Assembly: GCA_001295905.1 (NCBI GenBank)
Contig: LJHT01000012.1
Coordinates: 62,001-126,000 of the forward strand
Reading direction: 5' to 3'
Origin: a beta proteobacterium AAP51
GTDB taxonomy: Bacteria > Pseudomonadota > Gammaproteobacteria > Burkholderiales > Burkholderiaceae_C
DNA: 64,000 nucleotides
The position numbers and the translations under genes are program-made. Within the stretch, counting starts at the first letter, position 1. Every line of letters begins with the position of its first letter. The notes below the pieces were generated by a model. That model ran no database searches and was not told the origin of the DNA. It was given only the letters and a program-made list of their open reading frames with translations. Below are positions 1 to 16,032 of this stretch, one piece after another.

Positions 1-1
1 C

Positions 2-37
2 CTGCCCACGGTGCTGGGGTGGATAGGCTGGGCCTGA
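2..37 (+). CDS. Tail of an upstream gene, possibly prepilin peptidase PilD (partial)
   Basis: One reading frame runs open from the window edge to a TGA at 35-37 and encodes a short hydrophobic tail rich in Leu, Trp and Gly. In Burkholderiales the gene before coaE is usually the type IV prepilin peptidase pilD, whose C-terminus is a membrane helix, so this could be its last 11 codons. It would overlap the coaE GTG start by 19 bases. The identity is inferred only from gene order. Confidence 0.25.
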   Translation: MPTVLGWIGWA

Positions 38-651
38 GCCCCGCCCGTACGCTGACGCTCGGCCTCACGGGGGGCATCGGCAGCGGCAAGAGCACCGTCG
101 CACAGGCCCTCGTCCGCCTGGGTGCGCATCTGGTGGATACCGACGCGATCGCGCGCGCGCTCACCCAGCCCGGGGGCGCCGCGATGCCAGCCTTGCTTGC
201 TGCGTTCGGGCCCCAGGCGGTCCTGCCCGACGGCGCCTTGAACCGCGAGCACATGCGCCAGCGCGCATTCACGGATGCCCAAAGCAAGCAACGACTCGAG
301 GAGATCCTGCATCCGCTGATCGGCGAAGAAGCGCTGCGGCAGGCGGCCCAGGCTGGCAACCGGCCGGTGGTCTTCGACGTGCCCTTGCTCGGCGAGCGCA
401 GCCACTGGCGTGCGCGCGTGCACAAGGTGCTCGTGGTGGACTGCCCGGAAGACACCCAGGTGGCCCGCGTGACCCAGCGCCCGGGCTGGGACGAAGCTGC
501 GGCACGCCGCGTGGTGGCCCTGCAGGCCAGCCGCAGCGCCCGTCGCGCCCTGGCCGATGCCGTCATCTACAACGGCGGCATCAGCCTGGACGCCTTGCAC
601 GCTGAAGTGCAGGCGCTGTGGCAGGCGTGGGTGGGCCCGCGGCAGGGGTGA
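19..651 (+). CDS. coaE: Dephospho-CoA kinase
   Basis: This enzyme phosphorylates the 3'-hydroxyl of the ribose in dephospho-CoA with ATP, the last step of coenzyme A synthesis in the cytoplasm. The 210-residue product has the family P-loop GLTGGIGSGKST at residues 15-26, the VDTDAIAR segment soon after it, the HPLI motif near residue 100 and the DVPLL motif near 122. Length is normal for the family. No ATG exists before the P-loop, so the GTG at 19 is the most likely start; it would overlap the end of the preceding gene. It is followed by zapD and yacG, the usual order in beta- and gammaproteobacteria. Confidence 0.95.
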   Translation: MDRLGLSPARTLTLGLTGGIGSGKSTVAQALVRLGAHLVDTDAIARALTQPGGAAMPALLAAFGPQAVLPDGALNREHMRQRAFTDAQSKQRLEEILHPLIGEEALRQAAQAGNRPVVFDVPLLGERSHWRARVHKVLVVDCPEDTQVARVTQRPGWDEAAARRVVALQASRSARRALADAVIYNGGISLDALHAEVQALWQAWVGPRQG

Positions 652-654
652 AAC

Positions 655-687
655 ACAACACGTGTGGAACAATCCACACGAAGTTGT
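655..687 (+). promoter_or_regulatory. Long imperfect hairpin between coaE and zapD
   Basis: An 8 bp perfect inverted repeat, CGTGTGGA (661-668) and TCCACACG (673-680), encloses a 4-base loop. It is extended by outer arms ACAAC (655-659) and GTTGT (683-687), giving 13 paired bases with a small asymmetric bulge. No T-tract follows, so it is not a classical intrinsic terminator. It begins 3 bases after the coaE stop and lies just before the likely zapD ATG, so it may act on zapD expression, on mRNA stability, or as an operator. Its role is unknown. Confidence 0.6.
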
Positions 688-699
688 CTCCCACCTTCC

Positions 700-1479
700 A
701 TGCCGCCAGCCCGCGAGCCCGCCTTGGTCCTGTACGAGTACCCGTTCAACGAAGGCATACGCACGATGCTGCGGCTCGAACATCTGTTCGACCGCCTGGG
801 CCAGCTGGTGGTCCGCGACACCGCCGTCGACCACCACTTCGCGCTGGCCACCCTGTTCGAGGTCATGGACGTCGCCTCGCGCGCCGACCTGAAGAGCGAC
901 GTGCTCAAGGAAATGGACCGGCACCGCAGCCAGCTGCAAGGCTTCCGCGGCCATCCGGGCATCAGCGAGGCTGCGCTTGAGGAAGTCATCGCCCGCATCG
1001 ACCACGCCTACAACGGCCTGAACCAGCTGCAGGGCAAGGCCGGGCAGACCTTGGCCAGCAACGACTGGCTGATGAGCATCCGCAGCCGCATCAGCATTCC
1101 CGGTGGCACCTGCGAATTCGACCTGCCGGCCTACTACGCCTGGCAGCAACACCGCCCGGAACGGCGCCGCGCCGACCTCAACGGCTGGATCGCCACCCTC
1201 ACGCCACTGGCCGAGGCCCTGCAGGTGCTGCTCGGCTTGCTGCGCGACAGCGGCACGCCGCAGCGCATGGTGGCCCCCGGTGGCCAGTACCAGCAGAGCC
1301 TGCCCCAGGGCAAGTCCTACCACCTGCTGCGCGTGCGCCTGGCGCCCGACACGGGCTTGGTGCCCGAGATCAGCGGGCACCGCCTGATGGTGTCGATCCG
1401 CTTCATGCGCCCCGACGCCGACGGCCGGCTGCGCAATTGCGGCGAAGACACCGATTTCGAACTCTCGCTGTGCGCCTGA
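700..1479 (+). CDS. zapD: Cell division protein ZapD (DUF1342)
   Basis: ZapD binds the C-terminal tail of FtsZ and bundles protofilaments at the Z-ring. The 259-residue product starts with the family hallmark LVLYEYPFNEGIRTMLRLEH and continues with the mainly helical N-terminal and beta-rich C-terminal regions expected for ZapD. The ATG at 700 places the hallmark about nine residues in, as in relatives. A GTG at 664 would add 12 residues but lies inside the coaE-zapD hairpin, so I prefer 700, although neither start has a good ribosome-binding site. The neighbouring coaE and yacG support the call. Confidence 0.93.
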   Translation: MPPAREPALVLYEYPFNEGIRTMLRLEHLFDRLGQLVVRDTAVDHHFALATLFEVMDVASRADLKSDVLKEMDRHRSQLQGFRGHPGISEAALEEVIARIDHAYNGLNQLQGKAGQTLASNDWLMSIRSRISIPGGTCEFDLPAYYAWQQHRPERRRADLNGWIATLTPLAEALQVLLGLLRDSGTPQRMVAPGGQYQQSLPQGKSYHLLRVRLAPDTGLVPEISGHRLMVSIRFMRPDADGRLRNCGEDTDFELSLCA

Positions 1480-1507
1480 GGCCGGCTTCCCCAGCCGCTT
1501 CGCAGCC

Positions 1508-1705
1508 ATGAACCAGCCCACCGCGCGCACCGTGCCCTGCCCCAGTTGCCGAGGGCCGGCCGCTTACGCCGAAAGCAACCGCTGGCGCCCCTTCTGCAGC
1601 GAGCGCTGCCGCAGCGCCGACCTCGGCGCCTGGGCCAGCGAGCGGTTCCGCGTGCCCGCCGAAACCCCGCCGGGCGAAGACGACAGCGCACGTCCTGCCC
1701 ACTGA
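1508..1705 (+). CDS. yacG: DNA gyrase inhibitor / zinc-binding protein YacG
   Basis: YacG is a small zinc protein that binds GyrB and inhibits DNA gyrase. The 65-residue product carries the four zinc-ligand cysteines as CPSC near residues 11-14 and CSERC near residues 30-34, followed by the conserved segment ADLGAWASERFRVP. Length matches the family. It lies 28 bases after zapD, completing the coaE-zapD-yacG block. Its end lies about 25 bases before the -35 element of the groES promoter. Confidence 0.93.
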   Translation: MNQPTARTVPCPSCRGPAAYAESNRWRPFCSERCRSADLGAWASERFRVPAETPPGEDDSARPAH

Positions 1706-1731
1706 GGCACCAGCCCGAAAGGGCTGCCCTC

Positions 1732-1759
1732 TTGAAGTGTCACGTTCGGGCCCTATAAT
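1732..1759 (+). promoter_or_regulatory. groESL promoter (sigma-70, with sigma-32-like features)
   Basis: A TTGAAG -35 element (1732-1737) is separated by 16 bases from a perfect TATAAT -10 element (1754-1759). The flanking bases, CTTGAAG and CCCTATAAT, also resemble a heat-shock sigma-32 promoter, so both holoenzymes may use it. Transcription would start near 1766, inside the CIRCE element. Confidence 0.85.
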
Positions 1760-1764
1760 TCTTG

Positions 1765-1791
1765 CTAGCACTCACCAAAGCTGAGTGCTAA
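1765..1791 (+). promoter_or_regulatory. CIRCE operator for the HrcA repressor
   Basis: The inverted repeat CTAGCACTC-N9-GAGTGCTAA matches the CIRCE consensus TTAGCACTC-N9-GAGTGCTAA with one mismatch in the first base of the left arm. It overlaps the predicted groES transcription start, where HrcA binding would block transcription until heat shock inactivates the repressor. Confidence 0.95.
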
Positions 1792-1894
1792 CGATCGGAA
1801 GCAGCTTGGCGCTGCCGCCGGTCTCAGCATGTCAGTATGCGCTGACTTTCCCAGCGCACAGCCATGTGCCAACTGCACCCCCGAAGGAGATGAT

Positions 1895-2185
1895 ATGAAG
1901 CTTCGTCCGTTGCACGATCGCGTGATCGTCAAGCGCCTGGAACAAGAAACCAAGACCGCTTCCGGCATCGTCATTCCCGACAACGCCGCCGAAAAGCCCG
2001 ACCAGGGTGAAGTGCTGGCTGTCGGCCCCGGCAAGCGCAACGACAAGGGCGACTTCGTGGCCCTGAACATCAAGGTCGGTGACCGCGTCCTGTTCGGCAA
2101 GTACTCGGGCCAGACCGTCAAGGTCGACGGCGACGAGTTGCTGGTGATGCGCGAAGAAGACCTGTTCGCAGTCGTCGAGAAGTGA
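1895..2185 (+). CDS. groES: Co-chaperonin GroES
   Basis: GroES caps the GroEL ring and closes the folding chamber in the cytoplasm. The 96-residue product begins [14 protein letters not shown], has the mobile loop around [10 protein letters not shown] (about residues 20-30) and ends with the usual [14 protein letters not shown]. The ATG at 1895 is fixed by a strong Shine-Dalgarno sequence AAGGAGA (1884-1890) and by the family N-terminus. Regulation is by the CIRCE element and promoter upstream. GroEL follows after an unusually long 135-base gap filled by a copy of the intercistronic repeat. Confidence 0.98.
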   Translation: MKLRPLHDRVIVKRLEQETKTASGIVIPDNAAEKPDQGEVLAVGPGKRNDKGDFVALNIKVGDRVLFGKYSGQTVKVDGDELLVMREEDLFAVVEK

Positions 2186-2289
2186 TTTAAGCCCCCAGGC
2201 TGTGGTCGCGGCCGTGCCGCGATCCTCGCCACCCCCGAGGGGGGCTCAGGCGGCAGCCCGGCAAGGCCGGTTCTGCGCCTCGCCTTGAT
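2183..2289 (+). repeat. Intercistronic repeat family 1, copy C (groES-groEL spacer)
   Basis: This spacer aligns with the repeats at 32650-32741 and 40118-40209 when all are read along transcription. Shared blocks in order are TGA...AGCCCCC next to the upstream stop, a CCCCCGAGGGGG core, CCGGC(AAG)GCCGG which can form a hairpin, GGTTC, and a terminal CTTGAT. The repeat begins at the groES stop codon and ends 31 bases before the groEL ATG. This copy is the most diverged and is about 15 bases longer than the others. Confidence 0.75.
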
Positions 2290-2293
2290 CTGA

Positions 2294-3970
<1,677 letters not shown>

Positions 3971-3978
3971 GTCCAGGC

Positions 3979-4015
3979 ACCGCAGCTCCGGCGCCGCCGG
4001 TGCCGGAACTGCGGT
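3979..4015 (+). other. Hairpin directly after groEL
   Basis: Seventeen-base arms (3979-3995 and 3999-4015) pair with one G-U and one mismatch around a 3-base loop. There is no T-tract, so it probably stabilises the 3' end of the groESL mRNA or helps the terminator that follows. Confidence 0.6.
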
Positions 4016-4042
4016 TCTCGCCACAGCCAGTGGCCCAAGAGC

Positions 4043-4074
4043 AGGCCTGCGGGGTTTCCGCAGGCCTTTTTCTT
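4043..4074 (+). terminator. Intrinsic terminator of groESL
   Basis: A perfect 10 bp stem, AGGCCTGCGG (4043-4052) and CCGCAGGCCT (4058-4067), has a 5-base loop and runs into a T-rich tail (TTTTTCTTT). It ends transcription of groESL just before the DUF1631 promoter. Confidence 0.9.
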
Positions 4075-4103
4075 TGATGGCGCGGCGCAGCCGGCTCGAT
4101 AAT
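4074..4103 (+). promoter_or_regulatory. Promoter of the DUF1631 gene, likely giving a leaderless mRNA
   Basis: TTGATG (4074-4079) and GATAAT (4098-4103) are separated by 18 bases. The -10 box ends six bases before the ATG at 4110, so transcription should start on or next to the start codon. There is no Shine-Dalgarno sequence. Confidence 0.55.
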
Positions 4104-4109
4104 TGCCCC

Positions 4110-5771
4110 ATGGTTTCCCGGCCGATTTCGCCAGCCATGCAGCAGTTCGTGGAAGACGAACAGCTGCGCGCGCCCCTGCTTTTCGACCAGCTGGTCGACG
4201 GCATCCTGGACCACGCCCGCAAAAGCCTGCCCACGATGACGCCGCAGCAGCGCTCGATGCTGGGCGACCTGATGCAGTCGCTGCTGTCGCAACGCAGCCG
4301 CCTGGGCGACTACTTCCTGCGTTCGCTGCAAGAGCAGGTCGACGCCCAGCTGGAACGCCCTGCACCTCAAGGCTCGCCCGAAGGCGCCGCCAAGCGCCGC
4401 ACGCTGGCCCTGGTCGACGAAGAAGTGGTGGCCATGGACGTGCAGCTCTCGCACATCATCGAAGCCATCAAGAGCACAGCCGAGTACGAGCTGCGCGAGC
4501 TGCAGACCTACATCTCGGCGCTGGTCGGCGACATGGATGTCAGCGTCGACCACAACCCTTTCCGTCCCGAAGCGTTCGCGCGGGCCACCTGGGCGGCTTC
4601 GCAGGCGCTGCCGCTGTCGCGTGGACACCAGCTGGCCTTCATGCGCTATGCCGGCACGCCGCTGGCCCAGCTGCTGCGCACTGCCTACGCGGCCTCGACC
4701 TCGCGGCTGGAGGCCATGGGGGTGGAGCCGGCGGCACACCGCACCCTGATCCTGCCCTCGGGCTCGCGCCGGGGCCCGCGCAGCAACGAAACCACGTTCA
4801 GCCCCGACCTGCACCGCATGCGCGACAGCATGCCCGCGCCACTGGAAACGCCGCTCAGCTACGAAGGCCAGCAACGGCCCGCCGCACAGCCGTCGCCCCG
4901 CGCGGCGGCCACGGGCGCCGCAGGCACCGGCCGGCCCGAGCACTGGACCGAGGTGGCGCGCCACACCACCAACCGCGGCGACCGCCAGTCCATCGAACTC
5001 GTGAGCCGCCTCTTCGAGGCCATGCAGAGCGACACGCGCGTGCCTGACGACGTGCGCGCCATCATCTCGCGCCTGCACGGCCCGGCCATGCGCCTGGCCC
5101 TGCGTGATGCCGGCATGCTCGACCAGGACAAGCACCCCTTGTGGCGCTTCATCAACCGGCTGTGTTTCGAATGCGAGATGGCGCCCGACCCCGGCGACCC
5201 CGAGCGCTACCAGTTGCTGAAGAGCGCGATGGGCACGGTGGACCAGCTGGCCGCCGAACCCGAACAAAACAACGGCCTGTACCGCTGGGCGCTGGACCGC
5301 TTCGAGAGCTTCCTGCACAAGCGCCTGACGCGCCGGCTGGCGGCCGCCGCCAGCCAGATCGGGGCGCTGCAGAAGCTGGAAGACAAGATCCTGGCGGGCC
5401 GCGGCACACCCACCTCTTTCCACGGCACGCTGGACATCGAAGAGCTCGACACCGTGCCGGCGGAACTGATGGAGCGCAGCACGCCGGTGCAGCGCGGCGA
5501 AACGGCCAGCGACAGCTGGCTGGACGGCCTGCGCCCCGGTGACTGGGTGCGCATGTTCCTGCAGGGCCGCTGGGTGCAGGCCCGGCTGCTGTGGCCGGGC
5601 GAGCGTGGCGAGGTCTTCCTGTTCGGCGACGGCGGCTCCGACACCACCTGGGCCGTGCGCCGCGGTGCGCTGCTGGCCATGCACACCGGGCGCCTGGCGA
5701 AAACGCTGAAACAGCGCTCCATCGTGGGCAGCGCTGCGGCGCGCGTGCAGGAACAAGTGGCCAGCGCCTGA
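4110..5771 (+). CDS. DUF1631 family protein
   Basis: The 553-residue soluble protein belongs to the DUF1631 family found mainly in beta- and gammaproteobacteria; its function is not established. The N-terminal third is helical and contains a pattern typical of the family (QQFVEDEQLRAPLLFDQLV). Residues 240-290 are low in conservation and rich in Ala, Pro and Gly. The C-terminal part contains GDWVRMFLQGRWVQARLLWP and ends with basic helices; small beta-barrel domains like this occur in DUF1631 proteins. Starts at 4077 and 4137 are also possible, but the -10 box six bases before 4110 favours this ATG. It stands alone between the groESL terminator and a convergent hydrolase. Confidence 0.8.
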   Translation: MVSRPISPAMQQFVEDEQLRAPLLFDQLVDGILDHARKSLPTMTPQQRSMLGDLMQSLLSQRSRLGDYFLRSLQEQVDAQLERPAPQGSPEGAAKRRTLALVDEEVVAMDVQLSHIIEAIKSTAEYELRELQTYISALVGDMDVSVDHNPFRPEAFARATWAASQALPLSRGHQLAFMRYAGTPLAQLLRTAYAASTSRLEAMGVEPAAHRTLILPSGSRRGPRSNETTFSPDLHRMRDSMPAPLETPLSYEGQQRPAAQPSPRAAATGAAGTGRPEHWTEVARHTTNRGDRQSIELVSRLFEAMQSDTRVPDDVRAIISRLHGPAMRLALRDAGMLDQDKHPLWRFINRLCFECEMAPDPGDPERYQLLKSAMGTVDQLAAEPEQNNGLYRWALDRFESFLHKRLTRRLAAAASQIGALQKLEDKILAGRGTPTSFHGTLDIEELDTVPAELMERSTPVQRGETASDSWLDGLRPGDWVRMFLQGRWVQARLLWPGERGEVFLFGDGGSDTTWAVRRGALLAMHTGRLAKTLKQRSIVGSAAARVQEQVASA

Positions 5772-5848
5772 GGCGCCTCCGCCGCCGAAGCGTCCCGAAC
5801 TGCGGCCACCGCCGCAACCGTGGCAGCTGCCGAGGAGGGCGGTCCGCC

Positions 5849-6745
5849 TCAGTCTGCCAGCAGGGCCCGGATCACCTCGGCCACATGCGCCGGCTTCTCA
5901 TGCACCACCCAATGGCTGGCGCCTGGTTCGTGCAGCACTCGCAGCTGGGGCACCCAGCGCTCCAGGCCGTCCAGCAGGGCAGGCAGCAGGGCCACATCGC
6001 CATCACCCCATAGCACCGTGGTGGGCAGGTTCACCGTCACGGCTTCGTCGGGCAGCACCAGGGTGTGCAGCGCGTCCTCCGGCCCCGCGGCCGGGCGCAG
6101 CGGTGAGGCGCGGTAGTAGTTCAAGGCGCCGTCCAGCCCGCGCCCGCCGTTGTGCCAAGCCTGGCGGTAGCGTTCGCGCAGCGCGGTGCTCAACCAGGCG
6201 GCTTCACCGAAAAACGGCCAGAGGCGGGCATGGTCACGCTCGCTCAGCAAGGCGGCGGCATCCGGCCGGCACAGGAAGTTCATGTAAGCGCTGGCGCGCT
6301 GTTGGGCCGGGTTGTGGCGCAGTTCGCGCAGGAAGGTGGCTGGATGCGGTGAATTGACGATGAGCAGCCGCTTCAGCAAGGCCGGGTGCGCTGCCGCCAG
6401 GTTCCAGGCCAGCGCACCACCCCAGTCGTGCGCCACCAGCAGGTCCAGCGGGCCCTGCCCGGCCGTGAAGGCGCCGATGGCCGCCACCACATCGGCCACC
6501 AGATGGCGCGGCCGGTAGGCCGCCATCTCCACCGGGGCCGAAGATCCTTCGTAGCCCCGCAGGTTGGGCGCCAGGCCATCGACCTGCGGCGCCAGCAGCG
6601 CCATCACCTCGTCCCACACGAAGGCCGCCTCGGGAAAGCCGTGCAGCAGCATCACCTTGGGCGCGCCTGGCCGGGCCGGCACCGCTGCCGCCCGGCAAGC
6701 CAGAGTGATGCCGTGGGGCAGCGGCAGGTCGAAGCTTCGGCTCAA
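5849..6745 (-). CDS. Alpha/beta hydrolase, epoxide-hydrolase type
   Basis: A 298-residue alpha/beta-hydrolase. The oxyanion region HGFPE lies near residue 35, the nucleophile elbow AHDWGG near residue 105 has Asp in place of Ser, and the catalytic His is in GASHWVVHEKP near the C-terminus. An Asp nucleophile with HGFPE is typical of epoxide hydrolases and haloalkane dehalogenases. The substrate cannot be told. The start is a TTG that overlaps the engB stop (TTGA), so translation is probably coupled to engB. No signal peptide is seen. Confidence 0.85.
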   Translation of the reverse strand: MSRSFDLPLPHGITLACRAAAVPARPGAPKVMLLHGFPEAAFVWDEVMALLAPQVDGLAPNLRGYEGSSAPVEMAAYRPRHLVADVVAAIGAFTAGQGPLDLLVAHDWGGALAWNLAAAHPALLKRLLIVNSPHPATFLRELRHNPAQQRASAYMNFLCRPDAAALLSERDHARLWPFFGEAAWLSTALRERYRQAWHNGGRGLDGALNYYRASPLRPAAGPEDALHTLVLPDEAVTVNLPTTVLWGDGDVALLPALLDGLERWVPQLRVLHEPGASHWVVHEKPAHVAEVIRALLAD

Positions 6746-7524
6746 GGCGCAGGGGCGACAGGCGCGGCCTCGGCCGCAGGGGCAGCGGCTGCATCCTCAG
6801 GGGCAGCGTTGTCGGCAACAGCCGCAGCGGCCGGCGCGTGCACCCAGGCGTACAGGGTCTCGGCCACATCGCCCAGGCCTTCACGCGAGAGGGCCGAGAA
6901 CAGGGTCATGCCGATGTCGCTGCTTTCGGTGGAGATGGCACCCAGTTCATCCTGCGCCTTGCGCAGGGCGAGCTGGCCTTCGCTGCGGTTCAGCTTGTCG
7001 GCCTTGGTCAGCAGTGCCAGCAGGCGTACCTCGCCGTTGGCCAGCCGCGGAGCCATCAGGGCCAGCAGGCGCTGGTCGAGCTCGGTGAAGCCCAGGCGGG
7101 AATCCACCATCAGCACCACGCCGTGCAGCGGGCGGCGCAGTTGCAGGTAATCGGCCATCACCTCCTGCCAGCGCAGCTTGGCCGAGCGCTCCACCGCGGC
7201 GTAGCCGTAGCCGGGCAGGTCGGCAAACAAGGCGTCGGGCGCGTCTTTGGGGCCCACCTCGAACAGGTTGATGTGCTGGGTGCGCCCTGGCGTGCGCGAG
7301 GCGAAGGCCAGGCGCTTCTGCTGCGCCAGGCGGTTGATGGCGGTGGACTTGCCGGCGTTGCTGCGCCCGACGAAGGCGATTTCGGGTGTTTCGCTGGCCG
7401 GCAACTGGTTCAGCTGGCTGGCCGTGGTGAGAAAGCGCGCACTGTGGGCCCAGGCAAGTGCCGTTTTAGCGGCATCCTCGACACTGGCAGGGCGGCCACG
7501 ATGGCCTTGAAAGCTGTTTGTCAT
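6742..7524 (-). CDS. engB: Ribosome biogenesis GTPase EngB (YsxC/YihA)
   Basis: EngB is an essential GTPase of 50S ribosomal subunit assembly. The 260-residue product shows G1 GRSNAGKST at residues 53-61, the switch segment SRTPGRTQHINLF, G3 DLPGYGYA, and G4 TKAD. It carries a C-terminal extension of about 45 residues, almost entirely Ala, Pro and Glu, beyond the normal family end; such tails are common in high-GC genomes and are probably disordered. A TACAAT box lies five bases before the ATG on this strand, close to leaderless spacing, and overlaps the -10 region of the divergent cytochrome gene. Confidence 0.95.
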   Translation of the reverse strand: MTNSFQGHRGRPASVEDAAKTALAWAHSARFLTTASQLNQLPASETPEIAFVGRSNAGKSTAINRLAQQKRLAFASRTPGRTQHINLFEVGPKDAPDALFADLPGYGYAAVERSAKLRWQEVMADYLQLRRPLHGVVLMVDSRLGFTELDQRLLALMAPRLANGEVRLLALLTKADKLNRSEGQLALRKAQDELGAISTESSDIGMTLFSALSREGLGDVAETLYAWVHAPAAAAVADNAAPEDAAAAPAAEAAPVAPAP

Positions 7525-7529
7525 GCGGC

Positions 7530-7539
7530 ATTGTAAAAT
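7530..7539. promoter_or_regulatory. Overlapping divergent -10 boxes (engB and cytochrome c4)
   Basis: The AT-rich block contains TAAAAT on the plus strand (7534-7539) and TACAAT on the minus strand (7535-7530). The two predicted promoters share bases, so RNA polymerase could not occupy both at once. No good -35 element with ideal spacing was found for either. Confidence 0.4.
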
Positions 7540-7583
7540 TTCAGGCTTTGTGTCCCCGCGCTCCTCAATCTGAAGGCACTTGC

Positions 7584-8231
7584 ATGATGTCGCGAATGAA
7601 GTCGCTGGCTCTGTCGACGCTGTCGGCCGCCACCCTGGCCTTGACGGTCTTGACCAGTGGCGCTGCCCTGGCAGCCACCCCCACGCCGGCGTTCAAGCCC
7701 GATCCCGCCAAGGGCCAGGCCCTGGCGGCGACTTGCGGGGCCTGCCATATGCAGGACGGCACGCGCGGCTTGCCGTCCAACCCCATCCTGGCGGCGCAAC
7801 ACCCCGAATACATCGTCAAGCAGTTGACGGAGTACAAATCGGGCAAACGGGCGAACGCCATCATGCAGGGGTTCGCCTCAGGTCTTTCCGAAGAAGACAT
7901 GAAGCACATCGCGGCCTTCTACAGCCGGAAGGCCCCGATCCCCGGCGTCGCGCGCGACCCCAAGACGGTGGCCCTGGGCGAGCAGATCTACCGCGGCGGC
8001 ATCAAGGCCAAGGGCGTGCCCTCCTGCGCCGGCTGCCACAGCCCCAACGGTGCCGGCATCCCTTCCCAGTACCCACGCCTGGGCGGCCAGCATGCCGAGT
8101 ACACGGAAGCGCAGCTGCTGGCCTTCCGCTCGGGCCAGCGCCGCAACAACGCGCAGATGATGACCATCGCCGCGAAGATGAACGACGCCGAGATCAAGGC
8201 CGTCTCCGACTACCTGGCCGGCTTGCGCTGA
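7584..8231 (+). CDS. Periplasmic diheme cytochrome c4/c553
   Basis: This 215-residue electron carrier has a cleavable Sec signal peptide (about residues 1-31, ending ALAATP) and two heme-binding CxxCH motifs: CGACH near residue 53 and CAGCH near residue 152. Two similar domains, each with a distal Met ligand, are typical of cytochrome c4, which passes electrons from the bc1 complex to terminal oxidases. The ATG at 7584 has GAAGG upstream; an ATG at 7587 is equally possible. A strong terminator follows. It is transcribed divergently from engB. Confidence 0.92.
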   Translation: MMSRMKSLALSTLSAATLALTVLTSGAALAATPTPAFKPDPAKGQALAATCGACHMQDGTRGLPSNPILAAQHPEYIVKQLTEYKSGKRANAIMQGFASGLSEEDMKHIAAFYSRKAPIPGVARDPKTVALGEQIYRGGIKAKGVPSCAGCHSPNGAGIPSQYPRLGGQHAEYTEAQLLAFRSGQRRNNAQMMTIAAKMNDAEIKAVSDYLAGLR

Positions 8232-8252
8232 GCACGCCTGCTTCTGATGCCA

Positions 8253-8283
8253 ACGGGCCGGTGAACACCGGCCCGTTTTTCTT
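8253..8283 (+). terminator. Intrinsic terminator after the cytochrome c4 gene
   Basis: A perfect 11 bp stem, ACGGGCCGGTG (8253-8263) and CACCGGCCCGT (8266-8276), with a 2-base loop is followed by TTTTCTT. Confidence 0.92.
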
Positions 8284-8414
8284 GGGGTTGCAAGACCCGC
8301 GGGCCCCCAAGTGGCCGTGGCGCAGGCATGCTTGAAGCGTGAACGCCGGCCGGACGCCGCCCGTAAGGACGCCAACCCGGCACCGACCCACAGTCTGCAA
8401 AGACGGAAGCGCCC

Positions 8415-9401
<987 letters not shown>

Positions 9402-9403
9402 AG

Positions 9404-10040
9404 GTGCTGCAGCCGCTGGCCATGAACCGCCTGCTGGCGCACCGGGCTGCGCCGCCGCTGTTCTTCCTGCTGGCACTGGCGCCGCTGGGCTGGCTGGTGG
9501 CTGGGGCCGTGAACGACAGCCTGGGCGCGAACCCGGCCGAAACGCTGATACGCAGCACCGGCGACTGGGCACTGCGCCTGCTGTGCCTGACGCTGGCCAT
9601 CACGCCGCTGCGCCAGCTCAGCGGCTGGCATGCGCTGCTGCGCCACCGGCGCATGCTGGGTCTGTTCACCTTCTTCTACGGCGCGCTGCACTTCCTGGCC
9701 TTCGCCTGGCTCGACATGGGGCTGGACGTGGCGGCCATCGTGGCCGACATCCCGAAGCGCCCTTTCATCCTGGTGGGCACGGCCGCACTGCTGTTGATGC
9801 TGCCGCTGGCGGCCACCTCGTTCAACGGCGCCATCCGGGCGCTGGGCGCGGCCCGCTGGCAGGCGCTGCACCGTGCGGTCTACGCCGTAGGCCTGCTGGC
9901 GGTGCTGCACTTCTTCTGGATGCGCAGCGGCAAGAACGACTACGCGGAAGTGATGATTTACGCCGCCGTGATGGCCGCGCTGCTGGGCTGGCGCCTGTGG
10001 TGGCGCTGGGGCCGCCCGGCACGCCCGGCACCGGCCGACC

Positions 10041-10054
<14 letters not shown>
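9404..10054 (+). CDS. msrQ: Heme-containing membrane subunit MsrQ (YedZ)
   Basis: MsrQ feeds electrons from the quinone pool or a cytoplasmic flavin reductase to MsrP. The 216-residue product is a ferric-reductase-like membrane protein with about six hydrophobic helices. Family features are [27 protein letters not shown] with a heme-ligand His, and [17 protein letters not shown]. The GTG at 9404 lies two bases after the msrP stop; an ATG at 9422 would remove six residues and is a real alternative. The last 14 bases overlap the convergent uvrA-like gene. Confidence 0.93.
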
Positions 10055-15722
<5,668 letters not shown>

Positions 15723-16032
15723 GGAAGCCTTCAGGCTGGGGAAGGCGAAAGATTCTAGGGACCGGCGCTGGGCGAGGCGGGTTGACGGGTAAACGCCGCA
15801 GGTCCTGTCGGCACGCCTCACATCCTTCCAGCGGGGGTGTCGGAAGCCTTAACACAAAGTACCCCCTAGTTCTTAAGTCCGCCGATTAACCCTTTGAATT
15901 CATTGAGAAAGTCCGAGATGGCACGAACGCTGCATTTCGGTGCGTGACAAGTCCGGGACCTTGGAGCACTGCCAAGAGGCAGGCCCAGAACCAGCAACCC
16001 GACGCCTGGGCGTCATCACTTCGGAGCCACCC
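15723..16032. other. 310-base intergenic region between uvrA-like and PEP-CTERM genes
   Basis: This divergent gap holds the uvrA-like gene's probable -10 (15752-15757, minus strand), a notably AT-rich block (about 15847-15915) containing CTTAA and CTTAAG motifs, and a sigma-54 promoter at 15919-15934. The remaining leader (about 15945-16032) has no recognisable gene. The AT-rich block is a natural place for an upstream activator site of the sigma-54 promoter. Confidence 0.6.
15919..15934 (+). promoter_or_regulatory. Sigma-54 (RpoN) promoter of the PEP-CTERM gene
   Basis: TGGCACG-N4-CTGCA matches the -24/-12 consensus TGGCACG-N4-TTGCA with exact spacing and one mismatch (C for T). Transcription would start near 15945, about 88 bases before the gene. 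RpoN and the PrsK/PrsR two-component system are known to control PEP-CTERM genes in related floc-forming bacteria, which makes the location biologically sensible. Confidence 0.8.
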
